Below the pieces are notes generated by a model. That model saw nothing but the letters and a program-made list of their open reading frames with translations, made no database searches and was not told the DNA's origin. Positions 53,185-62,277 of a stretch of DNA of 64,000 bases are shown piece by piece; positions within the stretch are counted from its first letter, which is position 1, and every line of letters begins with the position of its first letter. Position numbers and translations under genes: made by a program. The DNA is from Photorhabdus sp. CRCIA-P01 (GTDB lineage Bacteria; Pseudomonadota; Gammaproteobacteria; Enterobacterales; Enterobacteriaceae), in NCBI RefSeq assembly GCF_003545805.1, contig NZ_NMQR01000012.1, forward strand, positions 1 to 64,000. The letters are read 5' to 3'.

Positions 53185-54102
53185 ATGAAACATATCATTG
53201 AACCTAATAATGCTATTGTCGAAGTTAATAACGCATTAAAAGACATTTTATCTCGATATTTAAATAACATTGATATTCGTTTTGATTTACCAGAAATATA
53301 CTCAATTCCATCGAAGCCGACAATAAGTGTATTTCTTTATGACGTACATGAAGATTTGCAATTACGCTCTGCTGAACCAAAGCGTTATAATCCTGTAACT
53401 AATTTATTGTTACCGGGATGGGTAAATATTAATTATAATTATTTAATTACTTATTGGCATTCGAATAAACCATCAGTTGATGGCTGTAGCCCGGATAGCC
53501 AGCCTGACAATCAAGAGGCAAGAATAATGACATCTGTTTTGAATGCATTGATTAATAACCGGCAATTACCTAAAATCCCTGGTGCCTATACTCGGGTAAT
53601 TCCACCACAGGAAAATTTAAATAGCTTAGGTAATTTTTGGCAGGCGCTTGGTAATCGCCCACGTCTTTCTTTATTATATTCGATTACTGCACCGGTAGAA
53701 CTTCAAGATATTAAAAATACAGTAGAGCCAGTTATGGAGATTTTCCATTCTGTGGATCAAAAACTGAATCTGGCTAGCTCACAAATATGTCAGGCATTAT
53801 TAGAAAAATTATGTATTGATTTAGGTGGTACGGACGATGTACGTTTTGCACTTACTAAAGTGAAGTTAGTAATGAGGCTGGACACCTCTGTTACAAACAA
53901 TAATGACAATCAAGAAAATGAAAAAATTATTCTTGAGGTTTCTGGTGTTACTTTTTTAGATTATTTTTCTAAAATAAAAGAGATTATCTCAACCTGGGTA
54001 AACAGTCATAAAGCGGTTGTTAAGATAAATGGTATCGGTATTATTGTGGTTAAAGAAAATTCTGATGCATTAATTGGAGTGAAAAAACCATCATCTAATT
54101 AA
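53185..54102 (+). CDS. pvc16: pvc16-like tail terminator (DUF4255)
   Basis: 305 residues, intact. The N-terminus IIEPNNAIVEVNNALKDILSRYL, LPEIYSIPSKPTISVFLYDVHEDLQLRSAEPKRYNP, and a Leu-Tyr-rich YNYLITYWHS fit the DUF4255/Pvc16 family, which caps the sheath and tube at the distal end in known eCIS. It is the last structural gene; cif begins 131 bases later. Confidence 0.88.
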   Translation: MKHIIEPNNAIVEVNNALKDILSRYLNNIDIRFDLPEIYSIPSKPTISVFLYDVHEDLQLRSAEPKRYNPVTNLLLPGWVNINYNYLITYWHSNKPSVDGCSPDSQPDNQEARIMTSVLNALINNRQLPKIPGAYTRVIPPQENLNSLGNFWQALGNRPRLSLLYSITAPVELQDIKNTVEPVMEIFHSVDQKLNLASSQICQALLEKLCIDLGGTDDVRFALTKVKLVMRLDTSVTNNNDNQENEKIILEVSGVTFLDYFSKIKEIISTWVNSHKAVVKINGIGIIVVKENSDALIGVKKPSSN

Positions 54103-54232
54103 TTACTCATAATAAAACGATAAGTTAGAGAGATAACGATATTTTTATTGATGGTTTTATATAAAATCATCTTGTTGTTTGTGATATTTTAATCTATATA
54201 TTATTTACTTATGACTCTTAGGTAATAATATT

Positions 54233-55159
54233 ATGCCAATCAGCAACTTTGCAAAAAAAATTGAAGCTCGTACCGAAAAAGATAGAGCATGTGGAAATAT
54301 AGAAACCGGTAATCATCTGGAAATAGGTCTTTCTTCTGGCTTATCGAGATCAAAGGATACATCAAAATTTAAAAAAAATAATATAAATGCCATAAAATTG
54401 ATAAATGATATTATCGCACTACATAATGATCCTAAAGGGAATAAATTACTTTGGAATGATAATTGGCAAGATAAAATCATTGATCGAGATTTGGCAGCTA
54501 TATTTAAAGCGATTGATGAAATTGTTTCTGAATTAGGTGGTATTGAAATCTATCAAGAAATCGTTGGGGTAAATCCTTATGATCCGATTGAGCCAGTTTG
54601 CGGTTTATCTGCCCAAAATATATTTAAATTAATGACTGAGGGGGAACATGCTGTTGATCCAGTAAAAACGGCCCAGGCAGGAAAAATAGATGGTAATGAA
54701 TTTGCTGAAAGAGTTGATCAACTCAATGGTGCAAAAAATTATATTACATTGGTTAATGATCGTCGACTTGGGCATATGTTTTTAATTGATATCCCATCCA
54801 ATGATCAGGAAACAATGGGATATATTTATCAATCAGATTTGGGAGAAGGGGCATTGCCTCCCCTTAAAATAGCAGATTGGTTAAATTCCAGAGGAAAAGA
54901 TCCCGTTAGTTTTAATAAATTAAAAAAATTATTCAGTCGTGAGTTTAACCTATTATCTGAAAATGAAAAGAAAACGTTAATTTCAGAGATGCTTGATATA
55001 CATAAAGATGTATCTAATATTAAGTTAGATAGAATGAAGAGAGATGAAAGTGTGGATATTTATTTAACCGAATACGATATTAATAATTTTTATGAAAATA
55101 TTGAAACATTAAAATCTAAACTTGATAATTATGATGGAAAATGTGGTGAACCAGAATGA
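54233..55159 (+). CDS. cif: Cif-family deamidase toxin
   Basis: Cif (cycle inhibiting factor) proteins deamidate Gln40 of NEDD8 and ubiquitin in host cells, stalling cullin-RING ligases and the cell cycle. The 308 residues hold the papain-like triad: Cys123 in EPVCGLSAQN, His181 in RRLGHMFLID and Gln200 in GYIYQSDLGEGALPP. The family helices (EHAVDPVKTAQAGKIDGNEF) are present. Residues 1-50 look disordered and polar, suited to a secretion leader. No lesion was seen. It is AT-rich like the PVC-like genes. The position right after pvc16, where PVC operons keep payload genes, suggests it was a PVC cargo; in other bacteria Cif is a type III effector. Confidence 0.93.
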   Translation: MPISNFAKKIEARTEKDRACGNIETGNHLEIGLSSGLSRSKDTSKFKKNNINAIKLINDIIALHNDPKGNKLLWNDNWQDKIIDRDLAAIFKAIDEIVSELGGIEIYQEIVGVNPYDPIEPVCGLSAQNIFKLMTEGEHAVDPVKTAQAGKIDGNEFAERVDQLNGAKNYITLVNDRRLGHMFLIDIPSNDQETMGYIYQSDLGEGALPPLKIADWLNSRGKDPVSFNKLKKLFSREFNLLSENEKKTLISEMLDIHKDVSNIKLDRMKRDESVDIYLTEYDINNFYENIETLKSKLDNYDGKCGEPE

Positions 55160-55180
55160 ATTGTATTATTTTATATATTA

Positions 55181-55307
55181 TATACCTAATAGATTTCGAG
55201 CCGCAGCGCGGCGGCAAGTGAACGAATCCCCAGGAGCATGGATAACGATGTGACTGGGGTGAGTGAAAGCAGCCAACAAAGCAGCAGTTTGAAAGATGAA
55301 GGGTATA
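55181..55307. repeat. ERIC element, copy 7 (type B, reverse)
   Basis: 127 bp between TATA ends, 21 bases after the cif stop. Confidence 0.97.
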
Positions 55308-55335
55308 AAAGGTCATGGCATGATCAATATATTCA

Positions 55336-55363
55336 TTTAGCCTCCTATTTTAAGGAGGCTAAA
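55336..55363. terminator. Bidirectional terminator between cif and the permease gene
   Basis: TTTAGCCTCC and GGAGGCTAAA form a 10-bp stem over an 8-base loop between converging genes; the stem ends supply T-tracts both ways. Confidence 0.8.
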
Positions 55364-55389
55364 TAATAATTTTGCTAATGATTTCGTGT

Positions 55390-56775
55390 CTATAACACCA
55401 AATCCAGGATAATGACACCACATAAGCCAATCGCCCATGCAATAGTGGTTGGGATTGACCAAACGATCATCTGTTGTTTGGCATCTTTGATTCCCATCAT
55501 GCGGTTAACGACCCAGAATAGGCTGTCATTAAAATAACCGAAGAATAACGAGCCCATCGTTGCTGCCTGTGCGGCAACCAGCATGTTGATCCCCGGAATT
55601 TGACTAATAATTGGTGCGGAAATAGAAGCAGCGGTAATCATTGCCACAGTGCCGGAACCTTGAATTAAACGAACCAGTGTTGCGATGATAAATGGAATCA
55701 GCACCGGTGTTAGTGGTAGATTGGCTATATATTGCGCCAGAATGGCGCCAGTACCACTTTCACGCAATACCGCTCCTAACGCACCGCCTGCTCCTGTTAC
55801 CAATAAAATAATACCGGCAGCCTGTAAACCTTCTTCCAGACGGTCAATCACTTCATGTTTATTGGCTTTTGGCATCAAGGTATAAACTGCTAATAATACA
55901 CTGATGGCTAAGGCAATAACGGGTGCGCCAAGGAAATCAAATGTCTGGAAATAGAAGTTGTCTTCTTGTCCAGTAAAGGTTTCATTGTTTAATAGCAGCC
56001 CATTAATCGCTTTAATGAAGATCAAAACGATAGGGACAATAATCGGTAACAGGGAGAAAAATAGGCTCGGTAGTGATTTGTTCTCCTTCTCCTCCAGGTA
56101 GCGTTGGTGGATGGCTTGTAGATCTTGAGCTTCTTCTGCTTCATCAGTGGGTTGAAATTCAGGATATTTTACGGCTAACCATTTGGCATAAAATACAATG
56201 CCAATAACGCAAGGTACCGCCAGAACCATACCGGTTAACATCATGGCACCAACATCTACACCAAAAATACCGGCAACCCCCAGTGGCCCCGGTGTTGGCG
56301 GAACCGTGTGGTGGGTAACTACCAATCCGCCGGCCAGTGCTACGCCAAGCGTTAGAAGATGACGTTTTCCCTTTTTAGCGAGTGCTTTTGCCAGTGGATA
56401 GAGGATAACAAAGGCAGAGTCGACGAAAATCGGAATACTGACGATATAACCGGTGATCGCTAATGCCCACTCTTCGCGTTTTTTACCTAACCATTTGATA
56501 AAACTGTAGGCTATCTGTTCCGCAGCCCCGGAAACTTCCAGCACCCGTCCCATCATGACCCCTAGACCGATAACAATCCCAATACTGCCTAGTGTGGAGC
56601 CAAAACCTTTAGTCATGACATCAATGGTATTTGCTGCGGTTAAACCACCAGAGAGCCCGGCGATCGCCGCTGCAATGAGCATTGCTAATAAAGCATGAAC
56701 ACGGGTACGTAGCACCAGAAAGATCAACGTAAACACGGCTACCCCCAGACCAATGACCGGAATGTAGAGTTCCAT
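55390..56775 (-). CDS. GntP-type permease for a sugar acid
   Basis: 461 residues with about a dozen hydrophobic segments, a GntP/YgbN-family transporter. Landmarks: GFGSTLGSIGIVIGLGVMMGR, VDSAFVILYPLAKALAK, THHTVPPTPGPLGVAGI and GSGTVAMITAASI. As last gene of the four-carbon acid sugar operon it most likely imports threonate or erythronate (inference from context). E. coli YgbN has the same place. Confidence 0.92.
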   Translation of the reverse strand: MELYIPVIGLGVAVFTLIFLVLRTRVHALLAMLIAAAIAGLSGGLTAANTIDVMTKGFGSTLGSIGIVIGLGVMMGRVLEVSGAAEQIAYSFIKWLGKKREEWALAITGYIVSIPIFVDSAFVILYPLAKALAKKGKRHLLTLGVALAGGLVVTHHTVPPTPGPLGVAGIFGVDVGAMMLTGMVLAVPCVIGIVFYAKWLAVKYPEFQPTDEAEEAQDLQAIHQRYLEEKENKSLPSLFFSLLPIIVPIVLIFIKAINGLLLNNETFTGQEDNFYFQTFDFLGAPVIALAISVLLAVYTLMPKANKHEVIDRLEEGLQAAGIILLVTGAGGALGAVLRESGTGAILAQYIANLPLTPVLIPFIIATLVRLIQGSGTVAMITAASISAPIISQIPGINMLVAAQAATMGSLFFGYFNDSLFWVVNRMMGIKDAKQQMIVWSIPTTIAWAIGLCGVIILDLVL

Positions 56776-56777
56776 AA

Positions 56778-57743
56778 TTAGCCTCCTGTTCGGGATAGGT
56801 TATTGGTGATAAAAGCACGGATTGCATCACTGAAAGTATTATCAGCATGGAAACCCAGTGATAAGCCACGGCTGATATCGAAGTGACCCGGCCAACTGGC
56901 AACAATACGATTAATGTTCTCGTCAGGTTCGAAACGGATGAGATCCACCGCTTTTTGCCCGGCAACCTCTGCCAGTGCATCAATCATGTCCTGAACCGTG
57001 ACACTCATACCCGGTAAATTAACTGTGCGGGAAAGACCAAATTTTTCCGCCGGAATTTGAACTGCATGTATAAAGTTGCGGATCACGGTTTCAGGGCTGG
57101 AAAGCCATAAAGCCAGATCGCGAGAAACTGGGCAGATACTGTTTTCTCCGTGCAGAGGTTCACGGATGATGCCACTGGCAAAAGAGGATGCTGCTTTGTT
57201 TGGTTTACCCGGGCGGATACTGATTGTCGGTAGGCGAAGTACTCGGCCATCGACATATCCTTTGCGGGAGTAGTCGTTAATCATCAATTCACACATGGCT
57301 TTCTGTGCGCCATAGGATGATTGAGGATTAACTGCACATTGATCTGTAATGGTTGCTGGTAATTCTCCGCCAAATACGGCCAAGGAACTGGTGAAAATAA
57401 ATTTCAATTTTGGATTTTTAGCCCGTGCAACATTTAATAAGTTGCGAGTAACATCAAAGTTAACTTGCAAGCCGAGATCAAAATCGCTTTCAGCGTGACT
57501 ACTGACAATGGCGGCGAGATGGAATAATACTGTACTGTTTTCATCGATCAGTTTTTCCGCAGCGCCTGATTGAGCTAAATCCAGCGCCAGACACTGAACG
57601 CGGGGATCATTAACGGGTGAAACAGGACATTGAATATCGGTCAATATGAGTTGGTCGAAATTTAATGTTTGATTGTTGTTGAGTAAAGCGCTGGCTAGTT
57701 GCTGGCCTAGAAAACCTGCTCCACCAGTAATTATTACTTTCAT
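56778..57743 (-). CDS. denD: D-erythronate dehydrogenase
   Basis: An extended short-chain dehydrogenase/epimerase-like protein of 321 residues. It has GGAGFLGQ (7-14) for NAD, and the catalytic Tyr/Lys in SSYGAQKAMCE. DenD oxidises D-erythronate to 2-oxo-tetronate, which OtnI turns into 3-oxo-tetronate. The name follows the published DenD-OtnI-OtnK-OtnC pathway and this gene order; a generic epimerase would look alike, so context decides. It starts two bases after the permease frame ends in reverse order. Confidence 0.85.
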   Translation of the reverse strand: MKVIITGGAGFLGQQLASALLNNNQTLNFDQLILTDIQCPVSPVNDPRVQCLALDLAQSGAAEKLIDENSTVLFHLAAIVSSHAESDFDLGLQVNFDVTRNLLNVARAKNPKLKFIFTSSLAVFGGELPATITDQCAVNPQSSYGAQKAMCELMINDYSRKGYVDGRVLRLPTISIRPGKPNKAASSFASGIIREPLHGENSICPVSRDLALWLSSPETVIRNFIHAVQIPAEKFGLSRTVNLPGMSVTVQDMIDALAEVAGQKAVDLIRFEPDENINRIVASWPGHFDISRGLSLGFHADNTFSDAIRAFITNNLSRTGG

Positions 57744-57801
57744 TGCGACTCTCCTTGTTCAATAGCCTTGGACTATTTGCTTTAGGGTAGGGTTCTTATC
57801 C

Positions 57802-58569
57802 TTATACGCTGACGGTATGTAATATCAGATTATGTTCTCGTAATTGTTGCTGCACTTTCGGCGGAAGCTGGCTGTCACAGACAATATCATCCAAACTTGA
57901 AAGCGGGCAGACCCGAAACATGCCGTATTTGCCATATTTACTGCTATCGGACACCAAAACACGGCGGCGGGCGATTTCCAATACGGCCTGTTTGACTAAC
58001 ACTTTTTCTTCATGTGGCGTGGAGACACCATGTTCCAGATCCCATGAGCTGGTGCTAATAAAGGCAATATCCACATTCAGATTGCGAAGCAGCATGGCGG
58101 CGATAGGGCCAACACAGGAATAATTTCTCTTATCTACCTGTCCCCCGGTATGGAACAGATTTAGTTGGGGTTTGTTCATCAGGTATTGGGTAATGGAAAA
58201 ATCGTTCGTGATGATAGTGAGGTTAAAACGTTCAGCCAGGACTCTGGCAATTTCAAACGTGGTGGTGCCAGCATCAAGGTAGACCACTTGTCCATCTTCA
58301 ACCATAGATACTGCATATTGACCAATTTTCCGCTTATGACGATGATTAAGCCGGGCTTTTTCATTCCAAGGCAGTTCCTGACGTAAAACATCACTAAGTT
58401 GCACACCGCCACTGACACTAACGACTTTTCCTTCTTCTTCCAGAGTGTGAATATCCCGCCGTACTGTCATATGTGAGACGTTCATCAGTTTAACCAGTGT
58501 ATTGATAGAAATTGTCTGATACTCATGCACATAGCGATAAATAAAGTCTCTACGCTCTGATGGAAGCAT
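57802..58569 (-). CDS. DeoR-type regulator of the operon
   Basis: 255 residues: N-terminal DeoR winged helix (RRDFIYRYVHEYQTISINTLVKLMNVSHMTVRRDIHTLEEEG) and a C-terminal sugar-phosphate sensor domain (VYLDAGTTTFEIARVL, TNDFSITQYL). It lies inside the operon it probably represses. E. coli YgbI is the counterpart. The likely operator is the 12-bp tandem array at 62242. Confidence 0.9.
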   Translation of the reverse strand: MLPSERRDFIYRYVHEYQTISINTLVKLMNVSHMTVRRDIHTLEEEGKVVSVSGGVQLSDVLRQELPWNEKARLNHRHKRKIGQYAVSMVEDGQVVYLDAGTTTFEIARVLAERFNLTIITNDFSITQYLMNKPQLNLFHTGGQVDKRNYSCVGPIAAMLLRNLNVDIAFISTSSWDLEHGVSTPHEEKVLVKQAVLEIARRRVLVSDSSKYGKYGMFRVCPLSSLDDIVCDSQLPPKVQQQLREHNLILHTVSV

Positions 58570-58581
58570 ATCTTCTCCTGA

Positions 58582-59361
58582 TTATTTCCGTGCTTTGGTC
58601 AACCAATCCAGACCATCTTCGGTGTAACCAGCCGGGTGGTATTCACAGCCAAACCACCCTTGATAGCCCATTTCATCCAGTTTATTAAATAGCCACGGAT
58701 AGTTCACTTCGCCGTTATCGGGTTCATGGCGTTCGGGCACGGAGGCAATTTGGATGTGACTGAATTTTCCCCATAGACGCTCAATGGTGCGTAGCAAATC
58801 CCCTTCCATGATTTGACAATGGTAAAGATCTAACTGGATAAAAACATTTTGACGGTCAATTGCTTGGAGTAATGTTTCCGCTTGATACTGAGTTGTCAGG
58901 AAGTAATTTGGCATATCACGAGTATTAATTGGTTCAATTAATACGTTGATGTTATGTTCTGCCATCGCATCAGCGGCATGTTGAATGTTTCTGATATAAC
59001 ACTCGCGTTGTAGTGTTGGCATAAATTGTAGGTCCAGTTTTCCCGCCATGGCATGAACTTGCTTGCAGTTTAGCGCCAGTGCATATTTCAGCGCGGTTTG
59101 TACACTTTCGGCAAATTCTTTTTCACGGCCAGGAAGAGAGGCTATCCCTCTTTCTCCCGCCGCCCAGTTTCCGGCGGGCATGTTGAACAGAACCTGGGTT
59201 AATTGATGCTGCTTTAATAGGGTAGCCAGCGCTTCAGCAGCCATTTCATAAGGAAACAGATATTCAACGCCTTTAAATCCAGCTTTGGCTGCCCGGGCAA
59301 AACGTTCGGTGAAAGGGACATCATTGAACATCATGCTCAAGTTTGCCGCGAATTTAGCCAT
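58582..59361 (-). CDS. otnI: 2-oxo-tetronate isomerase
   Basis: OtnI (YgbM/Hyi-like) converts 2-oxo-tetronate to 3-oxo-tetronate; relatives are called hydroxypyruvate isomerases. The 259 residues form a xylose-isomerase-like TIM barrel. Metal-site segments seen: GVEYLFPYE, VLIEPINTRD, FIQLDLYHCQIMEGD and GWFGCEYHPAG. It is part of the compact leftward operon. Confidence 0.92.
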   Translation of the reverse strand: MAKFAANLSMMFNDVPFTERFARAAKAGFKGVEYLFPYEMAAEALATLLKQHQLTQVLFNMPAGNWAAGERGIASLPGREKEFAESVQTALKYALALNCKQVHAMAGKLDLQFMPTLQRECYIRNIQHAADAMAEHNINVLIEPINTRDMPNYFLTTQYQAETLLQAIDRQNVFIQLDLYHCQIMEGDLLRTIERLWGKFSHIQIASVPERHEPDNGEVNYPWLFNKLDEMGYQGWFGCEYHPAGYTEDGLDWLTKARK

Positions 59362-59383
59362 GATGAATTCCTTGTTTATTTAC

Positions 59384-60022
59384 TCAATTCTTGGGGTAAC
59401 GAGTTTCAAGTTCTTGTACTTGCTCTTCATTTAATGTGGTGAAACCATGTGGCCGTAACGTTAAATAGAGCCGGGCGGTATCTTCCAATTCCTCCGCATT
59501 GAAAAAAGCTTGCCGTAAAGTTTTGCCGCCGACAACAGGTCCGTGGTTCGATAGGAGGATTGCGTTGTGTTTTGCGGCCAGCTTCGCAATTTCTTCACCG
59601 ATTCTTTCATCTCCTGGTGGTAGATATTTGACCAGAGGCAGTTTTCCAACTCGCATCACATAGTAGGGCGTAATGGGTGGTAGACAGTTACTTCTGTCCA
59701 GATTAGGTAGGCAGGAAAGGGCAGTTAACCAAGGGGAATGTAGATGGACCACCGCATGGCATTCGGGACGGTTGTGGTACATTGCCAAATGCATGGAAAC
59801 TTCTTTTGTGGGTTTGTCACCGGATAACCAATTACCCTCTGCATCTAGCTTACTCAGGCGATCCGCTTGCAAGTCGCCAAAACTGGAGTTGGTCGGCGTG
59901 ATGATAATCGTGCCATCTTCCAGTTTGGCGCTGATGTTACCTGCACCACCACTGCTATAACCCCGGTAGAACATTGAACGAGCCCATTCGACTAACTCTG
60001 TCCGTAGTGCTTGTTCACTCAT
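59384..60022 (-). CDS. otnC: 3-oxo-tetronate 4-phosphate decarboxylase
   Basis: A class II aldolase/adducin-family enzyme, 212 residues, that decarboxylates 3-oxo-tetronate 4-phosphate to dihydroxyacetone phosphate. Visible: GNISAKLEDGTIIITPTNSSF, EVSMHLAMYHNRPECHAVVHLHSPW (zinc histidines) and LSNHGPVVGG. The ATG at 60022 (MSEQALRTEL) is chosen with GGAGATG upstream; it overlaps otnK by eight bases. YgbL is the E. coli counterpart. Confidence 0.93.
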   Translation of the reverse strand: MSEQALRTELVEWARSMFYRGYSSGGAGNISAKLEDGTIIITPTNSSFGDLQADRLSKLDAEGNWLSGDKPTKEVSMHLAMYHNRPECHAVVHLHSPWLTALSCLPNLDRSNCLPPITPYYVMRVGKLPLVKYLPPGDERIGEEIAKLAAKHNAILLSNHGPVVGGKTLRQAFFNAEELEDTARLYLTLRPHGFTTLNEEQVQELETRYPKN

Positions 60023-61292
60023 GAAACATCTCCTGTACATGCAGGAAGAAATCGATATTGCCGAAGTTACCTGATTTCAATGCCAGCCAATAATTGTGTT
60101 GTCGATCGTGTACCCAAGGTACGCCGGGAGTAATTGGTGCACCGATACTGAATTGTTGGATGTCCAGACTTTGTACTATCTTACCGGCAGTTTCGCCGCC
60201 TGCGACAATAAAGGTATTGAATCCTAGCTGACGTAGTCCTGTTACAACGCTGGCGAAGGTGTTTTCTATTGCTTCACTGGCAGTAGTTGCACCATATTGT
60301 TGTTGGATTTTCTGTAATATTTCTGGGGGTTGAGTCGCATATAGCATCGGTGCCAGATAGTTTTCGGATTGCTGAATAACCCACGCAACCAGCTTTTCGG
60401 CATATTGTGGATCATTCATGCATGAGTCAATATTCAGAGCCTTCGCTGGGGCCAGTGTCTGATATAGAGCAATTTGTTTGTTGGTCATGACGGAACAACT
60501 GCCAGAAAGGATCACGGTGCGTCTATTCTCGGCGGGTGGGGTTGCCCCTTCCAGTTGGCATGATATCAATGGTTTACCGGTGTCTATGCTGGCAAGGGCA
60601 GCACCAAGACCGGAACCACCAGTGATTAATTTCAGCTCTGATGCCGCTCTGGCAATAGGCAGGAGGTCATTCATGAAGAGGGTATCTGTTACTGCGTAGC
60701 GTATGTTTTGTTGTTGTAAATGATTTAGTCTGATGCGGATTGCCTGCTCGCCCTGATGTACACATACCAGATCCACCAGATCTGCTTTCCCTTGAGCTTG
60801 TTGTTCTATCAGGCGCGGTAGATTGGCATCTGTCATGGGTGTCACCGGATGGTGCTGCATGCCACTTTCATTAAGGAGTTGACCGTTGACAAATAGATGC
60901 CCATGTACAACTGTTCGCCCGTTAACGGGAAGGGCAGGGGAGATCAGCGTGATGTCTGTTTGTAGTTCATCCATCAGCGCATCAGTGACCGGCCCAATAT
61001 TGCCTTTGCTGGTAGAGTCAAAAGTTGAGCAGTATTTGAAGAATATTTGCGGACAACCTGCTTTCTGACGTAACCAGTGGCAGGATTTCACCGCGTTATT
61101 CACGGCTTCGTCTATCGGGCAGGAGCGGCTTTTCAGGCTGATAACAATAGCATCAATATCCTGTGGAATGGCGGTATTTTCATCAGGTGGATTCAGTAGC
61201 TGGACGACTCGCCAGCCGCTTTGCACCATAAAACCGGCGATATCGGTTGCGCCGGTAAAGTCATCGGCGATAACGCCCAATTTAATGGTCAT
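60015..61292 (-). CDS. otnK: 3-oxo-tetronate kinase (DUF1537)
   Basis: OtnK phosphorylates 3-oxo-tetronate at C4 using ATP. The 425 residues have the DUF1537 N-terminal landmarks GVIADDFTGATDIAGF (6-21) and FKYCSTFDSTSKGNIGPVTD, and a C-terminal nucleotide-binding domain with VAGGETAGKIVQSL and GVPW. Start and stop overlap the neighbours ltnD and otnC by a few bases. YgbK is the E. coli counterpart. Confidence 0.95.
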   Translation of the reverse strand: MTIKLGVIADDFTGATDIAGFMVQSGWRVVQLLNPPDENTAIPQDIDAIVISLKSRSCPIDEAVNNAVKSCHWLRQKAGCPQIFFKYCSTFDSTSKGNIGPVTDALMDELQTDITLISPALPVNGRTVVHGHLFVNGQLLNESGMQHHPVTPMTDANLPRLIEQQAQGKADLVDLVCVHQGEQAIRIRLNHLQQQNIRYAVTDTLFMNDLLPIARAASELKLITGGSGLGAALASIDTGKPLISCQLEGATPPAENRRTVILSGSCSVMTNKQIALYQTLAPAKALNIDSCMNDPQYAEKLVAWVIQQSENYLAPMLYATQPPEILQKIQQQYGATTASEAIENTFASVVTGLRQLGFNTFIVAGGETAGKIVQSLDIQQFSIGAPITPGVPWVHDRQHNYWLALKSGNFGNIDFFLHVQEMFHE

Positions 61293-62197
61293 TATTTTTT
61301 CTCCGGCAAAGTGATACCTTTAAATGTTTTGATAATCGCGCTGTCATCCCATTGGCCGAAACCTTCATTACTGGCAGCAAGGAACATTTGATGTGCAGTG
61401 GCTGATAATGGTAATGGGAATTTCAGATCCTTACCTGTTTCTAAGACTAAACCTAGATCTTTGACAAAAATGTCTACGGAGGATTTGGCGGTGTAATCCC
61501 CTGCCAGAATATGGGGGACGCGGTTTTCAAACATCCAAGAGTTACCGGCTGCGTGGGTTACAATATCGTACATCAACTCTAAGGAAATACCAGCTTTGGC
61601 TGCCAATGCCATACTTTCCGCAGCTGCGGCAATATGTATACCGGCAAGTAATTGATGAATTGTTTTGACGATAGATCCTTGACCAATTTCACTTCCGACA
61701 TGGTAAAGGCGTTCGGTGGTGGCATCAAATACGGGTTTTAGTTGTTCAAATAATGCTGGTTCACCGGAAGCCATAACGGTGAGCTGGCCTTGTTCAGCTT
61801 TTAGTGCGCCCCCTGAAATAGGCGCGTCCAGCATGTTGAGGTTGTATTTGTTAAGACGTTGGGCGAAGTCTTTAGCTTGTTCTGCGGCAACGGTACTGTG
61901 AAGTACAATGATCGTACCGGCTTTTAGTCGGCTGACCAGCGGTGTTTCGCCTTCAAACAGTATGCTTTCTATTTGAGCACCATTGACGACAACGAGTAAG
62001 ATAGCATCCAGCTCTGATGCCCAATTTGCTGCGTTGTTTGTCGCCACTTTAGCGCCTGCTTGCAGAAGTTGGTCACAGGCTTTTGGGTTTAAATCAAATC
62101 CATATGTAGGAATACCCGCGCGTATTAACGCGCGGGCAATTCCCATCCCCATAGCCCCCAATCCTATAATCCCTATTTTTTGTATTGATTGGTTCAT
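61292..62197 (-). CDS. ltnD: L-threonate dehydrogenase
   Basis: A beta-hydroxyacid dehydrogenase of 301 residues. It has the Rossmann motif GLGAMGMG (14-21), DAPISGG near 124-130 and the catalytic lysine in VKTIHQLLAG. LtnD oxidises L-threonate to 2-oxo-tetronate, the entry to OtnI-OtnK-OtnC. It is first in the operon. YgbJ is the E. coli counterpart. Its specificity is inferred from the operon. Confidence 0.9.
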   Translation of the reverse strand: MNQSIQKIGIIGLGAMGMGIARALIRAGIPTYGFDLNPKACDQLLQAGAKVATNNAANWASELDAILLVVVNGAQIESILFEGETPLVSRLKAGTIIVLHSTVAAEQAKDFAQRLNKYNLNMLDAPISGGALKAEQGQLTVMASGEPALFEQLKPVFDATTERLYHVGSEIGQGSIVKTIHQLLAGIHIAAAAESMALAAKAGISLELMYDIVTHAAGNSWMFENRVPHILAGDYTAKSSVDIFVKDLGLVLETGKDLKFPLPLSATAHQMFLAASNEGFGQWDDSAIIKTFKGITLPEKK

Positions 62198-62241
62198 GAT
62201 GGTTCCCTGGTGTTGTTGTTATAATTTGTTATTCTTTTATC

Positions 62242-62277
62242 ATTATTTCACACATTATTTCACACATTATTTCACAA
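62242..62277. promoter_or_regulatory. Three 12-bp tandem repeats upstream of ltnD
   Basis: ATTATTTCACAC is repeated head to tail three times (the last copy ends in CAA). It lies 45-80 bases before the ltnD start. DeoR-type repressors often bind short direct repeats, so it may be the operon's operator. Confidence 0.5.
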
